This document shows positions 34,541 to 43,248 of a DNA stretch of 64,000 nucleotides, one piece after another. Made by a program: the position numbers and the translations under genes. The notes below the pieces were generated by a model. The model searched no databases, was not told the DNA's origin, and worked only from the letters and a program-made list of their open reading frames with translations. The DNA is from an uncultured Bacteroidales bacterium. Lineage in GTDB: Bacteria > Bacteroidota > Bacteroidia > Bacteroidales > P3. Location: NCBI GenBank assembly GCA_947168665.1, contig CAMVMX010000011.1, forward strand, positions 55,085 to 119,084. The letters run 5' to 3'. Positions within the stretch are counted from its first letter, which is position 1. The number at the start of each line of letters is the position of its first letter.

Positions 34541-34996
34541 CTAATTTGAGAAGACATATTCAGGGTTATAATACACGTTGTAGTGACGAAGTAACTCTTC
34601 ATATTCCTCTCGGAAAGTTTTCTTTTTGTGGTGTTCTTTCTGATTCAGGACATAGTTCCTTGCTTTTTCTAATTGCGAAGCACATATGGAGAAAACTCCA
34701 TATCCTCCTTGCCATGCGAATTTAGCATACCTTGCATCGATAGTTTTCACCCATTTGGTGCTGCATTTTTTGATGTCCTCGACAAGGTCTGCAACGGAAA
34801 TTGTCCGTGGCAGTGTACAAAGAATATGAATATGGTCCGGACGGCCTCCTATCTGTATCACACTACTGCCTTTATTGACGATAATACCATCCATATAGGC
34901 AAACATCTTGGGGCAGTCGTCTTCCAATAATGTGATGCCATCATATTTTGTATGAAACACTATATGCAAATATATTTGCGATAACGATTGAGCCAT
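34541..34996 (-). mobile_element. IS200-like / REP-associated Y1 tyrosine transposase
   Basis: A 151-residue HUH single-strand transposase: the metal-binding HUH motif is DHIHIL, and the catalytic tyrosine helix contains LEKARNYVLNQKEHH. Length is as in TnpA of IS200/IS605. No TnpB gene is present and the upstream 300 bases are filled with REP-like palindromes (35036-35263), so it is more likely a domesticated RAYT than an active insertion sequence. It sits inside the type I R-M operon, on the same strand, between hsdS and fic. RAYT proteins are thought to move or maintain REP palindromes. Confidence 0.85.
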
Positions 34997-35035
34997 ATTG
35001 CAGCTATTTATTCATTTTCATCCATTCATTTCATT

Positions 35036-35263
35036 GCAGCCTGTAGGGCTGCAACAGATATAGCCCAGGGCAGCGCCCTGCGGTTCCCAAGGCAACGCCC
35101 TGTGATCCCATAGCAGCACCGCCCCACCAGCGCAGCCTGTAGGGCTGCAACGATACAGGGTACAATACGGAAATGTCGCAGCCCTACAGGCTGCTGGGAA
35201 TGGTATAACCCGTCCATCGTATGGCGTTGCCATACGCTATATCTGTTGGAGCCTTTCAGGCTC
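35036..35263. repeat. REP-type palindrome cluster next to the Y1 transposase
   Basis: GCAGCCTGTAGGGCTGCAAC occurs at 35036-35055 and 35132-35151 in direct orientation, and 17 bases of it inverted at 35178-35194. Each copy is itself an imperfect hairpin. Further palindromes lie at 35066-35080 (CAGGGCAGCGCCCTG), 35218-35236 (CGTATGGC stem, three-base loop) and 35249-35263 (GAGCC stem). The inverted pair can form a larger foldback. Together they fill the gap from 34997 to 35350, in which I see no gene. Confidence 0.88.
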
Positions 35264-35350
35264 TCTCTACCACAAATATAACTTGCCATACTCAAATGTT
35301 TTTCCCTATCCTGTGTTATGTGTTATTATAACGTAACTATCTGTTGTTTA

Positions 35351-36493
35351 TTATTCACCAACTTTCACCTCGCCGCTTATCAGACGTGGCAGCAACATGT
35401 CTCGTTGTGTAGTAAGTGTAAGGATTTGTTGCTGGTTTGATTCGATTTTTTGAATCATAAGATACACTGGCTTGTTGAATACGCCCAATGACTCTACATT
35501 GGGCAGGCAAATAGGCCAGTTCATAATATGCTGCTTGTCTCCTCGGGGCATCTTGCATCCTTTAGAACCTAGCATAACATAATCGAAGAAATCGTCTTGT
35601 CTCAAAGTATAATAAACAAAACAATCAAACTCTTTCTCATTAGCCCGTATGCACAGGACATCGTTCGAACATCCACCCCTTCTATCGGCAAGCCAGATTT
35701 TCTTAAAATATGGCCTGATATTTGAAAGCAAAATATCCCCAACCCCATATCTAGTCACCCGAATATCGTTTGGTATAGATGAGGCTTCAGTCACTCCTTG
35801 TTTGTCATTTAACATATTCTCAGTTGATATGTATGATATGGTAGTCAAAGAAGATGTCTCCATTTTGTCAGTGACATAATGACACACATCTCCCAGTTTG
35901 CCTTCTTTCCAGGTGGGGTTGGGGTTTTCGATGAAGTAGTGGCGGAAGAGGGTTTCGGCGAGGGCTTCGAGGGTCGCGTTCTCCCGATGCAGCAAATCTA
36001 TCTTGTCATCCAACGAACTCAACACCCCAGCTATCCGCTTTTGCTCGTCAAGTGGAGGCAATTTCAGCACAAGATTTTCAAATGCCTCTTTTGGGACTCT
36101 CTGACGTCCAGAACTACCTTCTAAATTATGCTCAGCATGTGATCTCACATCCTCACTTCTTGATAAATAATAAACAAAATCAGAATCAGACACTCCATCT
36201 TTCCCTCTAAAAACATAAAATTCTGTTGATCCGAATCCATATCCGTTTTTTAATCCTCGAACCTTGCATATTTTCCCATTTTCTAAACAAGGCGTTATCC
36301 TAGCGAACAGAGTATCCCCATCTTTAAATCGACTTCCTCCCCCTAACTCTTTCATTTGAGAATATGTACAGTATTTTGTCACACTATCCAAATCCTTCAT
36401 TTCCACAAATGAGATAGGAACCCCTTTAGGAATCTTCACGATTGGATTTATGTCAATAAAATCCGAAAATTTATATTCTTTCCATTTACTCAT
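35351..36493 (-). CDS. hsdS: Type I restriction enzyme, S (specificity) subunit
   Basis: The 380-residue protein has two target-recognition domains separated by a conserved helical spacer. The first ends with LPPLDEQKRIAGVLSSLDDKI (about 150-170), and the second ends with repeated LTLTQRDMLLPRLISGEV at the C-terminus. The two halves decide the bipartite DNA target. The N-terminal half is AT-rich relative to the neighbours, as expected for frequently exchanged recognition domains. Its start overlaps the stop of the small membrane protein gene by eight bases. Only one hsdS and no recombinase are present, so inversion switching is not suggested. Confidence 0.93.
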   Translation of the reverse strand: MSKWKEYKFSDFIDINPIVKIPKGVPISFVEMKDLDSVTKYCTYSQMKELGGGSRFKDGDTLFARITPCLENGKICKVRGLKNGYGFGSTEFYVFRGKDGVSDSDFVYYLSRSEDVRSHAEHNLEGSSGRQRVPKEAFENLVLKLPPLDEQKRIAGVLSSLDDKIDLLHRENATLEALAETLFRHYFIENPNPTWKEGKLGDVCHYVTDKMETSSLTTISYISTENMLNDKQGVTEASSIPNDIRVTRYGVGDILLSNIRPYFKKIWLADRRGGCSNDVLCIRANEKEFDCFVYYTLRQDDFFDYVMLGSKGCKMPRGDKQHIMNWPICLPNVESLGVFNKPVYLMIQKIESNQQQILTLTTQRDMLLPRLISGEVKVGE

Positions 36494-36791
36494 ATAATTG
36501 ATTGTATAATTCCTCTATTTCGGATTGAAGCATAATCTTTTGTGTTTGAATATTCCCAGAAGCATATATATCAACAGGAAATCTCGTATAATCATCTAAT
36601 GATTTTAATTGTGATTCTTTGACTTTTATCTGTTTTAGTATTTCGTTTCTTCTTATATCTATTTCTTGTCTATTCCTCTGTTTATCACTCTTCTTTGTAT
36701 AAATATACATCCGATATGTCACAAAGAGAGTCGCCATTGCAACGATCAATGCGATAATAGCAATTATCAAGGCTACTATTTCTGTACTCAT
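36486..36791 (-). CDS. Small single-span membrane protein with coiled coil
   Basis: The 101-residue protein has one strong membrane helix (about 5-27) followed by a charged helical region (residues 32-60, Lys/Arg/Glu/Gln-rich) that looks like a coiled coil, and an acidic C-terminal helix. No named family is recognised. It lies seven bases after the RhuM-family gene and overlaps hsdS by eight bases, so it is part of the R-M operon and translated with hsdS. A membrane protein inside a type I cassette is unusual. Confidence 0.75.
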   Translation of the reverse strand: MSTEIVALIIAIIALIVAMATLFVTYRMYIYTKKSDKQRNRQEIDIRRNEILKQIKVKESQLKSLDDYTRFPVDIYASGNIQTQKIMLQSEIEELYNQLYE

Positions 36792-36798
36792 ACCGTTC

Positions 36799-37809
36799 TC
36801 ATTTTTTTCGGGATTTGACTTCTGCTTCCAATTGTTTCAGTTCGTCAGCCTCGATAGCATCAGCCTCACGTGCTGCATATTCTTTGCGACGTCTGTCGAA
36901 CTCGGCGTAGACTGCGTTAACCTTTTCTTCCATCTGCTGCTTGGAGACTGTGCCAGCACCAAGCAACACTTGCTTGCCTTGGAAGTTAAGCAGGGTGTCG
37001 ACATTGCTACGCCAGTATGCAAGGGTTAGGTCTTGGCGTTCCTTCACCCTGAGCTCGGCGGAGTCGAGGAAGAGGACAACCAAACGGTTCAACGTGTCAA
37101 TTTCATCGTTGGTCAGATAGTTCTTGGCAATATATATATCCTGCTTGCGTACAATTCGGCCTTTCCACGAGGTGAGCGCCATATTGGGCTGACTGGCATC
37201 GGCACGGCTGACAACTATCTCGGCAACCGTCTGATGGGTTACAGCATAGAGCAGTTTGTTCTGCGTCTCGGCAAAGAACATCTGTGTGGCTTTGTCGGTC
37301 TTGTCGTAGTCGCTGCTGAGCATCATCAAATCGCGTACCTTTTGATAGAACCGTTTTTCGCTGGCACGTATGTCGCGTATGCGTTCCAATAACTCGTCGA
37401 AGTAGTCGGGGCGGCCGTCGGGATTTTTCAGTCGCTCGTCGTCCATCACAAATCCTTTGACCATAAACTCCTTCAGGTTCCTGTTGGCCCACATGCGGAA
37501 CTGAGTGCCACGCTTGCTACGCACCCGGAAACCGATGGCAAGAATCATTTCCAACGAATAAAAAGTAACGTTATAATTCTTCCCATCTGTAGCAGTTGTA
37601 AAGTAATTCTTTACAACTGAATCTTCTGACAACTCATTGTCTTTCAATATTGCAGAGATATGTTGACCGATATTTTGTTTGGAGGTGTCAAAAAGTTCAG
37701 CAAGCTGACTCTGGTTCATCCAAACTGAGCCATCTTTAGCATATAGTGTAACACGAGCCTTACCGTCGTCGGTGTTATATATAATAATATTATTCTTTTT
37801 CTCTTCCAT
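36799..37809 (-). CDS. RhuM-family protein
   Basis: A 336-residue protein from the ATG at 37809, one base after the stop of the nucleotidyltransferase gene; an upstream in-frame start would overlap that gene. It has the RhuM-family core: VWMNQSQLAELFDTSKQNIGQHI (a helix-turn-helix-like segment), YSLEMILAIGFRVRSKRGTQFRMWA, then MDDERLKNPDGRPDYFDELLERIRDIRASE. The C-terminal 100 residues are helical and Arg/Glu-rich. RhuM-family genes are often located in type I R-M loci and pathogenicity islands, but their biochemical role is not known. Confidence 0.88.
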   Translation of the reverse strand: MEEKKNNIIIYNTDDGKARVTLYAKDGSVWMNQSQLAELFDTSKQNIGQHISAILKDNELSEDSVVKNYFTTATDGKNYNVTFYSLEMILAIGFRVRSKRGTQFRMWANRNLKEFMVKGFVMDDERLKNPDGRPDYFDELLERIRDIRASEKRFYQKVRDLMMLSSDYDKTDKATQMFFAETQNKLLYAVTHQTVAEIVVSRADASQPNMALTSWKGRIVRKQDIYIAKNYLTNDEIDTLNRLVVLFLDSAELRVKERQDLTLAYWRSNVDTLLNFQGKQVLLGAGTVSKQQMEEKVNAVYAEFDRRRKEYAAREADAIEADELKQLEAEVKSRKK

Positions 37810-37810
37810 T

Positions 37811-38125
37811 TTATTTCGTTCGTTTTTTTTCATATATAGAGATTCCTCTTCTGTTGATATGGTCAATCAGGTCAGGATTCTTGATGGTATGAAAAATTGA
37901 GATGTCAAACATATACGGTAGAAACAGATCGTCGATGTCAAGAACTATCCTATTCAGGTCCGAATGGGTCAATTCTCTGCCGACCAACGTAATGTCCACA
38001 TCTGAAAACGGTTTGTAATTCCCCTTAGCACGTGAACCATATAGTATCACACGCTCAATGTGTTCGTTCTTCGTAAAAAGCGAAGTCAAACTCGCCAATT
38101 CTGTATCTTTTAATCCGTAGGGCAT
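37811..38125 (-). CDS. Minimal nucleotidyltransferase (MNT) of a HEPN/MNT pair
   Basis: A 104-residue protein with the polymerase-beta-type motif GSRAKGNYKPFSDVD: Gly30-Ser31, then Asp42 and Asp44 after ten residues, so the catalytic aspartates are intact. In HEPN/MNT toxin-antitoxin systems the MNT is the antitoxin and inactivates the toxin by adding nucleotides (AMPylation). It overlaps the HEPN gene by one base and is followed one base later by the RhuM-family gene. Confidence 0.88.
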   Translation of the reverse strand: MPYGLKDTELASLTSLFTKNEHIERVILYGSRAKGNYKPFSDVDITLVGRELTHSDLNRIVLDIDDLFLPYMFDISIFHTIKNPDLIDHINRRGISIYEKKRTK

Positions 38126-38571
38126 TATTCGAAAAGTTTTGGTTCAAGTCCCGACAGGGGAAGCATTTTCTTTTCAAAAGCACAAAAGAGTGGATAATAA
38201 ACATTTATAATGTTTCCAACAATACGTTGCGCTGTCTCGTCATCGTAGTTATGGGAAGTCAAGTTACGGTCGGAAATAGTATCCATCCACCTGTCATCAC
38301 TAATTAGATTTGACTGCAATGCAATGCGGATAGCATCACGAGATCCAATAATATCAGTCAAACCTTGGTACTCTTCATAGTCTTTCATCACTTTCCAAGC
38401 CAACTCCTGAGTGTATTCATACCGCTGTATCAGTCCTTCCGCCATCAATTCATCTTGGTCGGTAGTGTTTCCCACTCGTGCGGAAATAATGTCAACTGCT
38501 TTTTTCAATTGGTACAAAGCTTTGCGATAATTGCTAAATCTTTGTATCCAGCGAATGTCTTTATTATCCAT
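38125..38571 (-). CDS. HEPN-type protein (HI0074-like nucleotidyltransferase partner), probable toxin
   Basis: The 148-residue all-helical protein matches the HI0074 'nucleotidyltransferase substrate-binding' group. It keeps an Rx4H motif (Arg102-Asn-Leu-Thr-Ser-His107), the active site of HEPN ribonucleases. It would act as an RNA-cleaving toxin held in check by the adjacent MNT. It starts 12 bases after hsdM and overlaps the MNT gene by one base. Toxin activity is inferred from family and motif. Confidence 0.88.
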   Translation of the reverse strand: MDNKDIRWIQRFSNYRKALYQLKKAVDIISARVGNTTDQDELMAEGLIQRYEYTQELAWKVMKDYEEYQGLTDIIGSRDAIRIALQSNLISDDRWMDTISDRNLTSHNYDDETAQRIVGNIINVYYPLFCAFEKKMLPLSGLEPKLFE

Positions 38572-38582
38572 ATTTTATATTA

Positions 38583-40100
38583 TTAATCAATCTTTATCTT
38601 ACTCAGGTTCTCCAGTATCACTTTGTTCAGGCGTTCTTCTTCTTTCAGTTGCTCCTCGAACTCGGCGCGGAGGGCGGTGAAGCGCTCGGCGAAGTTGAAG
38701 TCGTCCTCCTCTTCGGGCAGACCGACGTAGCGTCCAGGGGTGAGGACATAGTCTAATTCCGCCACACGACTGACGGATACCGAGGCACAGAAGCCCGGCA
38801 CATCTTGATAGTCCGCCGACTCGTCGCGCCAACGGTGATAGGTGTCGGCAATGGTGCTGATGTCGTCCTCGGTCAACTCACGCGTGCGGCGGTTGATGAG
38901 ATGACCCATATTGCGGGCGTCGATGAAAAGGATCTCCCCTGCCCTCTTGGTGCGGTTGCGACTGATGAACCACAGGCAGGCGGGAATCTGAGTGTTGAGG
39001 AACAGCTTTGCCGGCAGATTGACGATGCAAGCAATAAGACCCTTGTCAATCAACGCACTGCGAATATCACCCTCACCACCAGTCTTGGAAGTCAATGACC
39101 CTTTAGCCAGCACGAAGCCCGCCTGCCCCTTGGGTGCCAAGTGGTAGACGAAATGCTGTATCCAAGCGAAGTTGGCATTGCCCGTGGGCGGCACGCCATA
39201 CTGCCAGCGGGCATCGCCGCGCAGCTGATCGCCGCTCCAGTCGCTGTCGTTGAATGGCGGGTTGGCAATAACGTAGTCGGCCTTCACGTCCTTGTGGGCA
39301 TCATTGAGGAAAGACCCTTCGGTATTCCACTTCACCTGCGAGGCATCGATGCCGCGGATGGCGAGGTTCATCTTGCACAGGCGCCAAGTGGTCTGGTTGC
39401 TCTCCTGCCCATAGATGGAGATATCCTCCACACGGCCCTGATGCTGGCGCACAAACTTGTCGCTCTGCACAAACATACCTCCCGAGCCACAGCAGGGGTC
39501 CAGCACACGCCCTTGATAAGGCTCCAGCATCGTAACCAGCAGCTCCACAACACTGCGGGGCGTATAGAACTGCCCACCCTTCTTGCCTTCTGCCAGGGCA
39601 AACTCACCGAGGAAATACTCGAACACATGTCCCAGCAAATCGGCACTCTTCGTGCTGGTGTTCTCCAACGTGCTGTTGCCAATAAGGTCTATCAGCTCGC
39701 CCAGCGATGTGGGGTCCAGATTGGGACGGGAAAAAACCTTAGGCAGCACACCCTTCAACGAACGGTTCTCGCGCTCGATGGCATCCATCGCCTCGTCAAT
39801 CAACTTGCCAATCTGCGGGTTCTTGGCATTGGCCACCAGGTAAGACCAGCGGGCGCTCTCCGGCACATAGAACACATTCTCGGCCAGATATTCCTCCCGG
39901 TCCTCGGGGTCGGCGCCATCGGCCTGCTGCTTAACCAGCTCGGCATATAATCTTTCGAATGACACCGATATGTAGCGCAGGAATATCAGTCCCAGCACCA
40001 CATGCTTATACTCCGCCGCGTCGATATTCTTGCGCAGTTTGTCCGCCGCCTTCCACAGACGCTTCTCCAAGGGTTCATCCTCTGCTATTTTCTTTGCCAT
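38583..40100 (-). CDS. hsdM: Type I restriction-modification enzyme, M (N6-adenine methyltransferase) subunit
   Basis: A 505-residue protein with an N-terminal helical domain (1-165), then the methyltransferase domain: SAM motif DPCCGSGG (201-208) and catalytic NPPF (280-283), the N6-adenine class. Near the C-terminus is a helical region that binds HsdS. It is the first gene of the minus-strand operon; a terminator hairpin of gcvP lies directly upstream, so the promoter must be within the short gap or transcription must read through. Confidence 0.95.
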   Translation of the reverse strand: MAKKIAEDEPLEKRLWKAADKLRKNIDAAEYKHVVLGLIFLRYISVSFERLYAELVKQQADGADPEDREEYLAENVFYVPESARWSYLVANAKNPQIGKLIDEAMDAIERENRSLKGVLPKVFSRPNLDPTSLGELIDLIGNSTLENTSTKSADLLGHVFEYFLGEFALAEGKKGGQFYTPRSVVELLVTMLEPYQGRVLDPCCGSGGMFVQSDKFVRQHQGRVEDISIYGQESNQTTWRLCKMNLAIRGIDASQVKWNTEGSFLNDAHKDVKADYVIANPPFNDSDWSGDQLRGDARWQYGVPPTGNANFAWIQHFVYHLAPKGQAGFVLAKGSLTSKTGGEGDIRSALIDKGLIACIVNLPAKLFLNTQIPACLWFISRNRTKRAGEILFIDARNMGHLINRRTRELTEDDISTIADTYHRWRDESADYQDVPGFCASVSVSRVAELDYVLTPGRYVGLPEEEDDFNFAERFTALRAEFEEQLKEEERLNKVILENLSKIKID

Positions 40101-40116
40101 GACATTTGTTTGATAA

Positions 40117-40149
40117 ACTGCAAGCCCGTCAGAGTGGCGGGCTTGCAGT
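40117..40149 (-). terminator. Hairpin after gcvP
   Basis: A perfect 12-base stem (ACTGCAAGCCCG paired with its complement) with a nine-base loop. On the minus strand it is followed by only a short T run, so termination may be partial and could allow read-through into hsdM. Confidence 0.75.
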
Positions 40150-40166
40150 GAGTTAAAAGCGCATTT

Positions 40167-43022
40167 TTACTGTTCGGCGGGCCAGACGGGCTGCAGATTG
40201 CGGTCGCCGTAGGCATCGTCGATTTTGCTGATCGTGGGCCAGTACTTGTCGCCATGAGGCAGCGGGAAAGCAGCGGTCTGGCGGCTGTAGGGGTAGTTCC
40301 ACTCGTCGGCGCAGACCACCTGCATCGTGTGGGGAGCGTTGGCGATGGGGTTGTTCTTCTCATCGTACTTGCCATTCATCACGTCGTCTATCTCGTGGCG
40401 GATAGCGATGAGGGCGTCGCAGAAACGATCCAGCTCGCTGAGGGGTTCGCTCTCAGTGGGCTCCACCATCAAGGTGTTATGGACGGGGAATGCCACCGTG
40501 GGAGCATGGAAGCCGTAGTCATCCAGACGGCGGGCGATATCGCCCACACTCACCTTCAGGCTGAACTCGCTGAAGTCCACAATCATCTCATGTCCGCACA
40601 TACCGTTCTTGTTGGTGTAAAGAATCTTGTAGTACTTCTGCAAACGTGCACGCAGATAGTTGGCGTTGAGGATAGCGTGCTTCGTGGCTTCGGTCAGGCC
40701 GTTGCCGCCCAGCATGAGCAGATAGCCATAGCTGATGGGGAACAGCAGAGCATTGCCGTAAGGCGCACCGGCCATAGCGTTGCCCTTCTTGCCGCCCACT
40801 TCCACCTGGCTGTGCTTGGGCAGGAAATCGAGCAGCTTGGCGCTGACAGCGATAGGACCGACACCAGCACCGCCGCCGCCGTGAGGACCAGCAAACGACT
40901 TGTGCAGGTTCAGGTGGCAAACGTCGGCACCCATGTGTCCGGGGCTTGTGAGACCAATCTGGGCATTCATGTTAGCGCCGTCCATATACACCAGTCCGCC
41001 GGCACCGTGGATGATGTCCACAATCTCAAGGATACCTTCCTCGAAAGCACCGTGCGTGGAAGGATAGGTAATCATGATGCAAGCCAGATTGTCCTTATAC
41101 TGCTCCACCTTGGCTTTGAGGTCGTCGATGTCCACATCGCCGCGGTCGTTGCATTTCACCACCACCACCGTCATGCCGGCCTTTGCAGCACTGGCGGGGT
41201 TGGTGCCGTGGGCACTGGCCGGGATGAGGCACACATTGCGGTTGGCCTGACCCTGGTCGATATGGTAGTTGCGGATCACCGTCAGACCGCTGTACTCACC
41301 TGCGGCACCGCTGTTAGGCTGCAGCGAAACACCTGCAAAGCCGGTGACGATAGCCAGCAGGTCTTCCATCTCGTTGATAAGCTCCGTCCAACCCTCGGTC
41401 TGGTCGGCGGGAGCGAAGGGGTGAATCTGGCCAAACTTGCTCCAGCTCAGGGGGAGCATCTCGGCTGCGGCATTGAGCTTCATGGTGCAGCTGCCCAGCG
41501 GAATCATGGCGCGGTTCAGGCTGAGGTCCTTCACCTCCAGTTTCTTCATATAGCGCATCATCTCGGTCTCGCTGTGGTATTTGGAGAAGATGCTGTGGGT
41601 GAGATAAGGCGTGGTGCGCATCAGGTTGTCGGGCAGCGACACGATGCTTGTGCAGCAGCAGCCGGAGCACTGCAGCAGTTCGGGCTGTTTGCCTGCGGCG
41701 GTGGCCAGCACAGTGATAATCTCGTTGATATCATCGCGGCTGGTGGTCTCGTCGAGGCTGATGCCTATGCACTCGGGGCAGATATAGCGGAAATTGATGT
41801 GATGCTCCTCAGCCACCTTCTTGACGGTCTCCGTCGGCACGGGGCATTGCAGGGCCAGCGTGTCAAAGAAAGCGCGGTTATGCTGCTTGTAGCCATATTT
41901 CTCCAGCTCCTTGGCCAGCACCGTAGCCATGCTGTGGATGTTGCCGGCGATGTTGCGGATGCCTTCGGGACCATGCCACAGGGCGTAGAATCCGCTCATG
42001 ATAGCCTGCAAGGCCGAGGCTGTGCAGATGTTCGACGTAGCCTTGTCGCGCTTGATATGCTGTTCGCGCATACCCAGAGCCATACGCAGGGCGGGATTGC
42101 CCTTCACGTCGACGCTCCAGCCGATGATGCGTCCAGGGAACGAGCGCTTGAAAGTCTCGGTGATGGCAAAGAAACCTGCGTGGGGGCCGCCAAAGCCCAT
42201 GGGCAGACCGAAACGCTGGCTGCTGCCGAAAGCGCAGTCCGCACCCATCTCGCCGGGAGTCTTCACCATGGCCAAAGCCATCAAGTCGGTGGCCATACCC
42301 ACAAAGATACCCTTCTCGTGGCACTTGGCTATAAACTCCGTGTAGTCGGTCACTTCGCCAAACTGGTTGGGGTTCTGCACCACGACGGCAAAATATTTCG
42401 AAGCGTCGAAATCGAAGTCCTTCACAGCGCCGGTCACAATCTCGATGCCACGGGGAGCGGCATTGGTGTGCATCACGTCGAGCGTCTGGGGCAGGATGCC
42501 GTTGTCGACAAAAATCTTGTTCACACCGTCCTTCTGAGCCTGACGGCTACGGCTGGCAAAGAACATCAGCATGCACTCGCCGCCGGCCGTGGCCTCGTCC
42601 AGCAGGCTGGCGTTGGCCATAGGCATGTGCGTCATGTCGGCCACCATGGTCTGATACGTCATCAAGGCCTCCAGGCGGCCCTGGCTGATCTCGGTCTGGT
42701 AGGGAGTGTAGGCGGTATACCAGCCAGCGTTCTCAAACACATTGCGCTGAATCACCGACGGGGTGATAGTGCCGTAATAGCCCATTCCGATATAAGTCTT
42801 ATAAACCTTATTCTTCTGAGCCAGCGAGCGGCAACGGTTCAGGAACTCATACTCATTGATGCCGTCAGCTATGGGCATCGGCTCCTTCAGACGGATGGCG
42901 GCAGGAACGGCCTTGTCTATTAGTTCATCCATCGAGCTGACGCCGATTTCTTTCAGCATCTTCTGTTCGTCAGCAGGGTTGGAGACACCGTTGTGTCTCG
43001 GGGCAAAATTGTTGCTAATCAT
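40167..43022 (-). CDS. gcvP: Glycine dehydrogenase (decarboxylating), single-chain P protein
   Basis: A 951-residue protein, full length for the homodimeric fused GcvP of the glycine cleavage system. It opens with the RHNG segment and has the PLP-binding lysine in NLHKSFAGPHGGGG (about residue 705) and two related halves. It decarboxylates glycine and passes the aminomethyl group to lipoyl GcvH. No gcvT or gcvH gene is adjacent. A TATCTTTG box lies 49 bases upstream of the ATG, and a hairpin follows the stop. Confidence 0.97.
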   Translation of the reverse strand: MISNNFAPRHNGVSNPADEQKMLKEIGVSSMDELIDKAVPAAIRLKEPMPIADGINEYEFLNRCRSLAQKNKVYKTYIGMGYYGTITPSVIQRNVFENAGWYTAYTPYQTEISQGRLEALMTYQTMVADMTHMPMANASLLDEATAGGECMLMFFASRSRQAQKDGVNKIFVDNGILPQTLDVMHTNAAPRGIEIVTGAVKDFDFDASKYFAVVVQNPNQFGEVTDYTEFIAKCHEKGIFVGMATDLMALAMVKTPGEMGADCAFGSSQRFGLPMGFGGPHAGFFAITETFKRSFPGRIIGWSVDVKGNPALRMALGMREQHIKRDKATSNICTASALQAIMSGFYALWHGPEGIRNIAGNIHSMATVLAKELEKYGYKQHNRAFFDTLALQCPVPTETVKKVAEEHHINFRYICPECIGISLDETTSRDDINEIITVLATAAGKQPELLQCSGCCCTSIVSLPDNLMRTTPYLTHSIFSKYHSETEMMRYMKKLEVKDLSLNRAMIPLGSCTMKLNAAAEMLPLSWSKFGQIHPFAPADQTEGWTELINEMEDLLAIVTGFAGVSLQPNSGAAGEYSGLTVIRNYHIDQGQANRNVCLIPASAHGTNPASAAKAGMTVVVVKCNDRGDVDIDDLKAKVEQYKDNLACIMITYPSTHGAFEEGILEIVDIIHGAGGLVYMDGANMNAQIGLTSPGHMGADVCHLNLHKSFAGPHGGGGAGVGPIAVSAKLLDFLPKHSQVEVGGKKGNAMAGAPYGNALLFPISYGYLLMLGGNGLTEATKHAILNANYLRARLQKYYKILYTNKNGMCGHEMIVDFSEFSLKVSVGDIARRLDDYGFHAPTVAFPVHNTLMVEPTESEPLSELDRFCDALIAIRHEIDDVMNGKYDEKNNPIANAPHTMQVVCADEWNYPYSRQTAAFPLPHGDKYWPTISKIDDAYGDRNLQPVWPAEQ

Positions 43023-43070
43023 ATTGTTATATTTATATTTATATTTATGTGTTTCCTTGCATTCAGCCTA

Positions 43071-43078
43071 CAAAGATA
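43071..43078 (-). promoter_or_regulatory. -7 promoter element of gcvP
   Basis: The minus strand reads TATCTTTG, an exact TAnnTTTG match, 48 bases upstream of the gcvP ATG. The rest of the 226-base gap holds nothing recognised. Confidence 0.7.
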
Positions 43079-43248
43079 CACATTTTGTTTGACATGTACA
43101 CAATTACTTTAAAAAAGAATTTCACAGAAAACTCCCATCTCGGTCGGCCCCCACTAAATTCCGCCACAACAGACTGTGCAACAAACCATACCCATCCACC
43201 GACAGGGGCGCGCGCAATGCCAGCCACATCCCTCCCGTTGGCAGACAC

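Noticed and set aside
35018..35295. Short minus-strand frames over the palindromes
   Set aside because: Their translation consists of repeated REP sequence and shows no protein features.
35351..36493. Phase-variable hsdS locus
   Set aside because: There is one hsdS only, with no partial second copy, no inverted copies of the recognition domains and no site-specific recombinase.
40254..42923. An 889-codon plus-strand frame opposite gcvP
   Set aside because: Antisense shadow of a canonical gcvP, rich in His, Ala and Val, with no family pattern.
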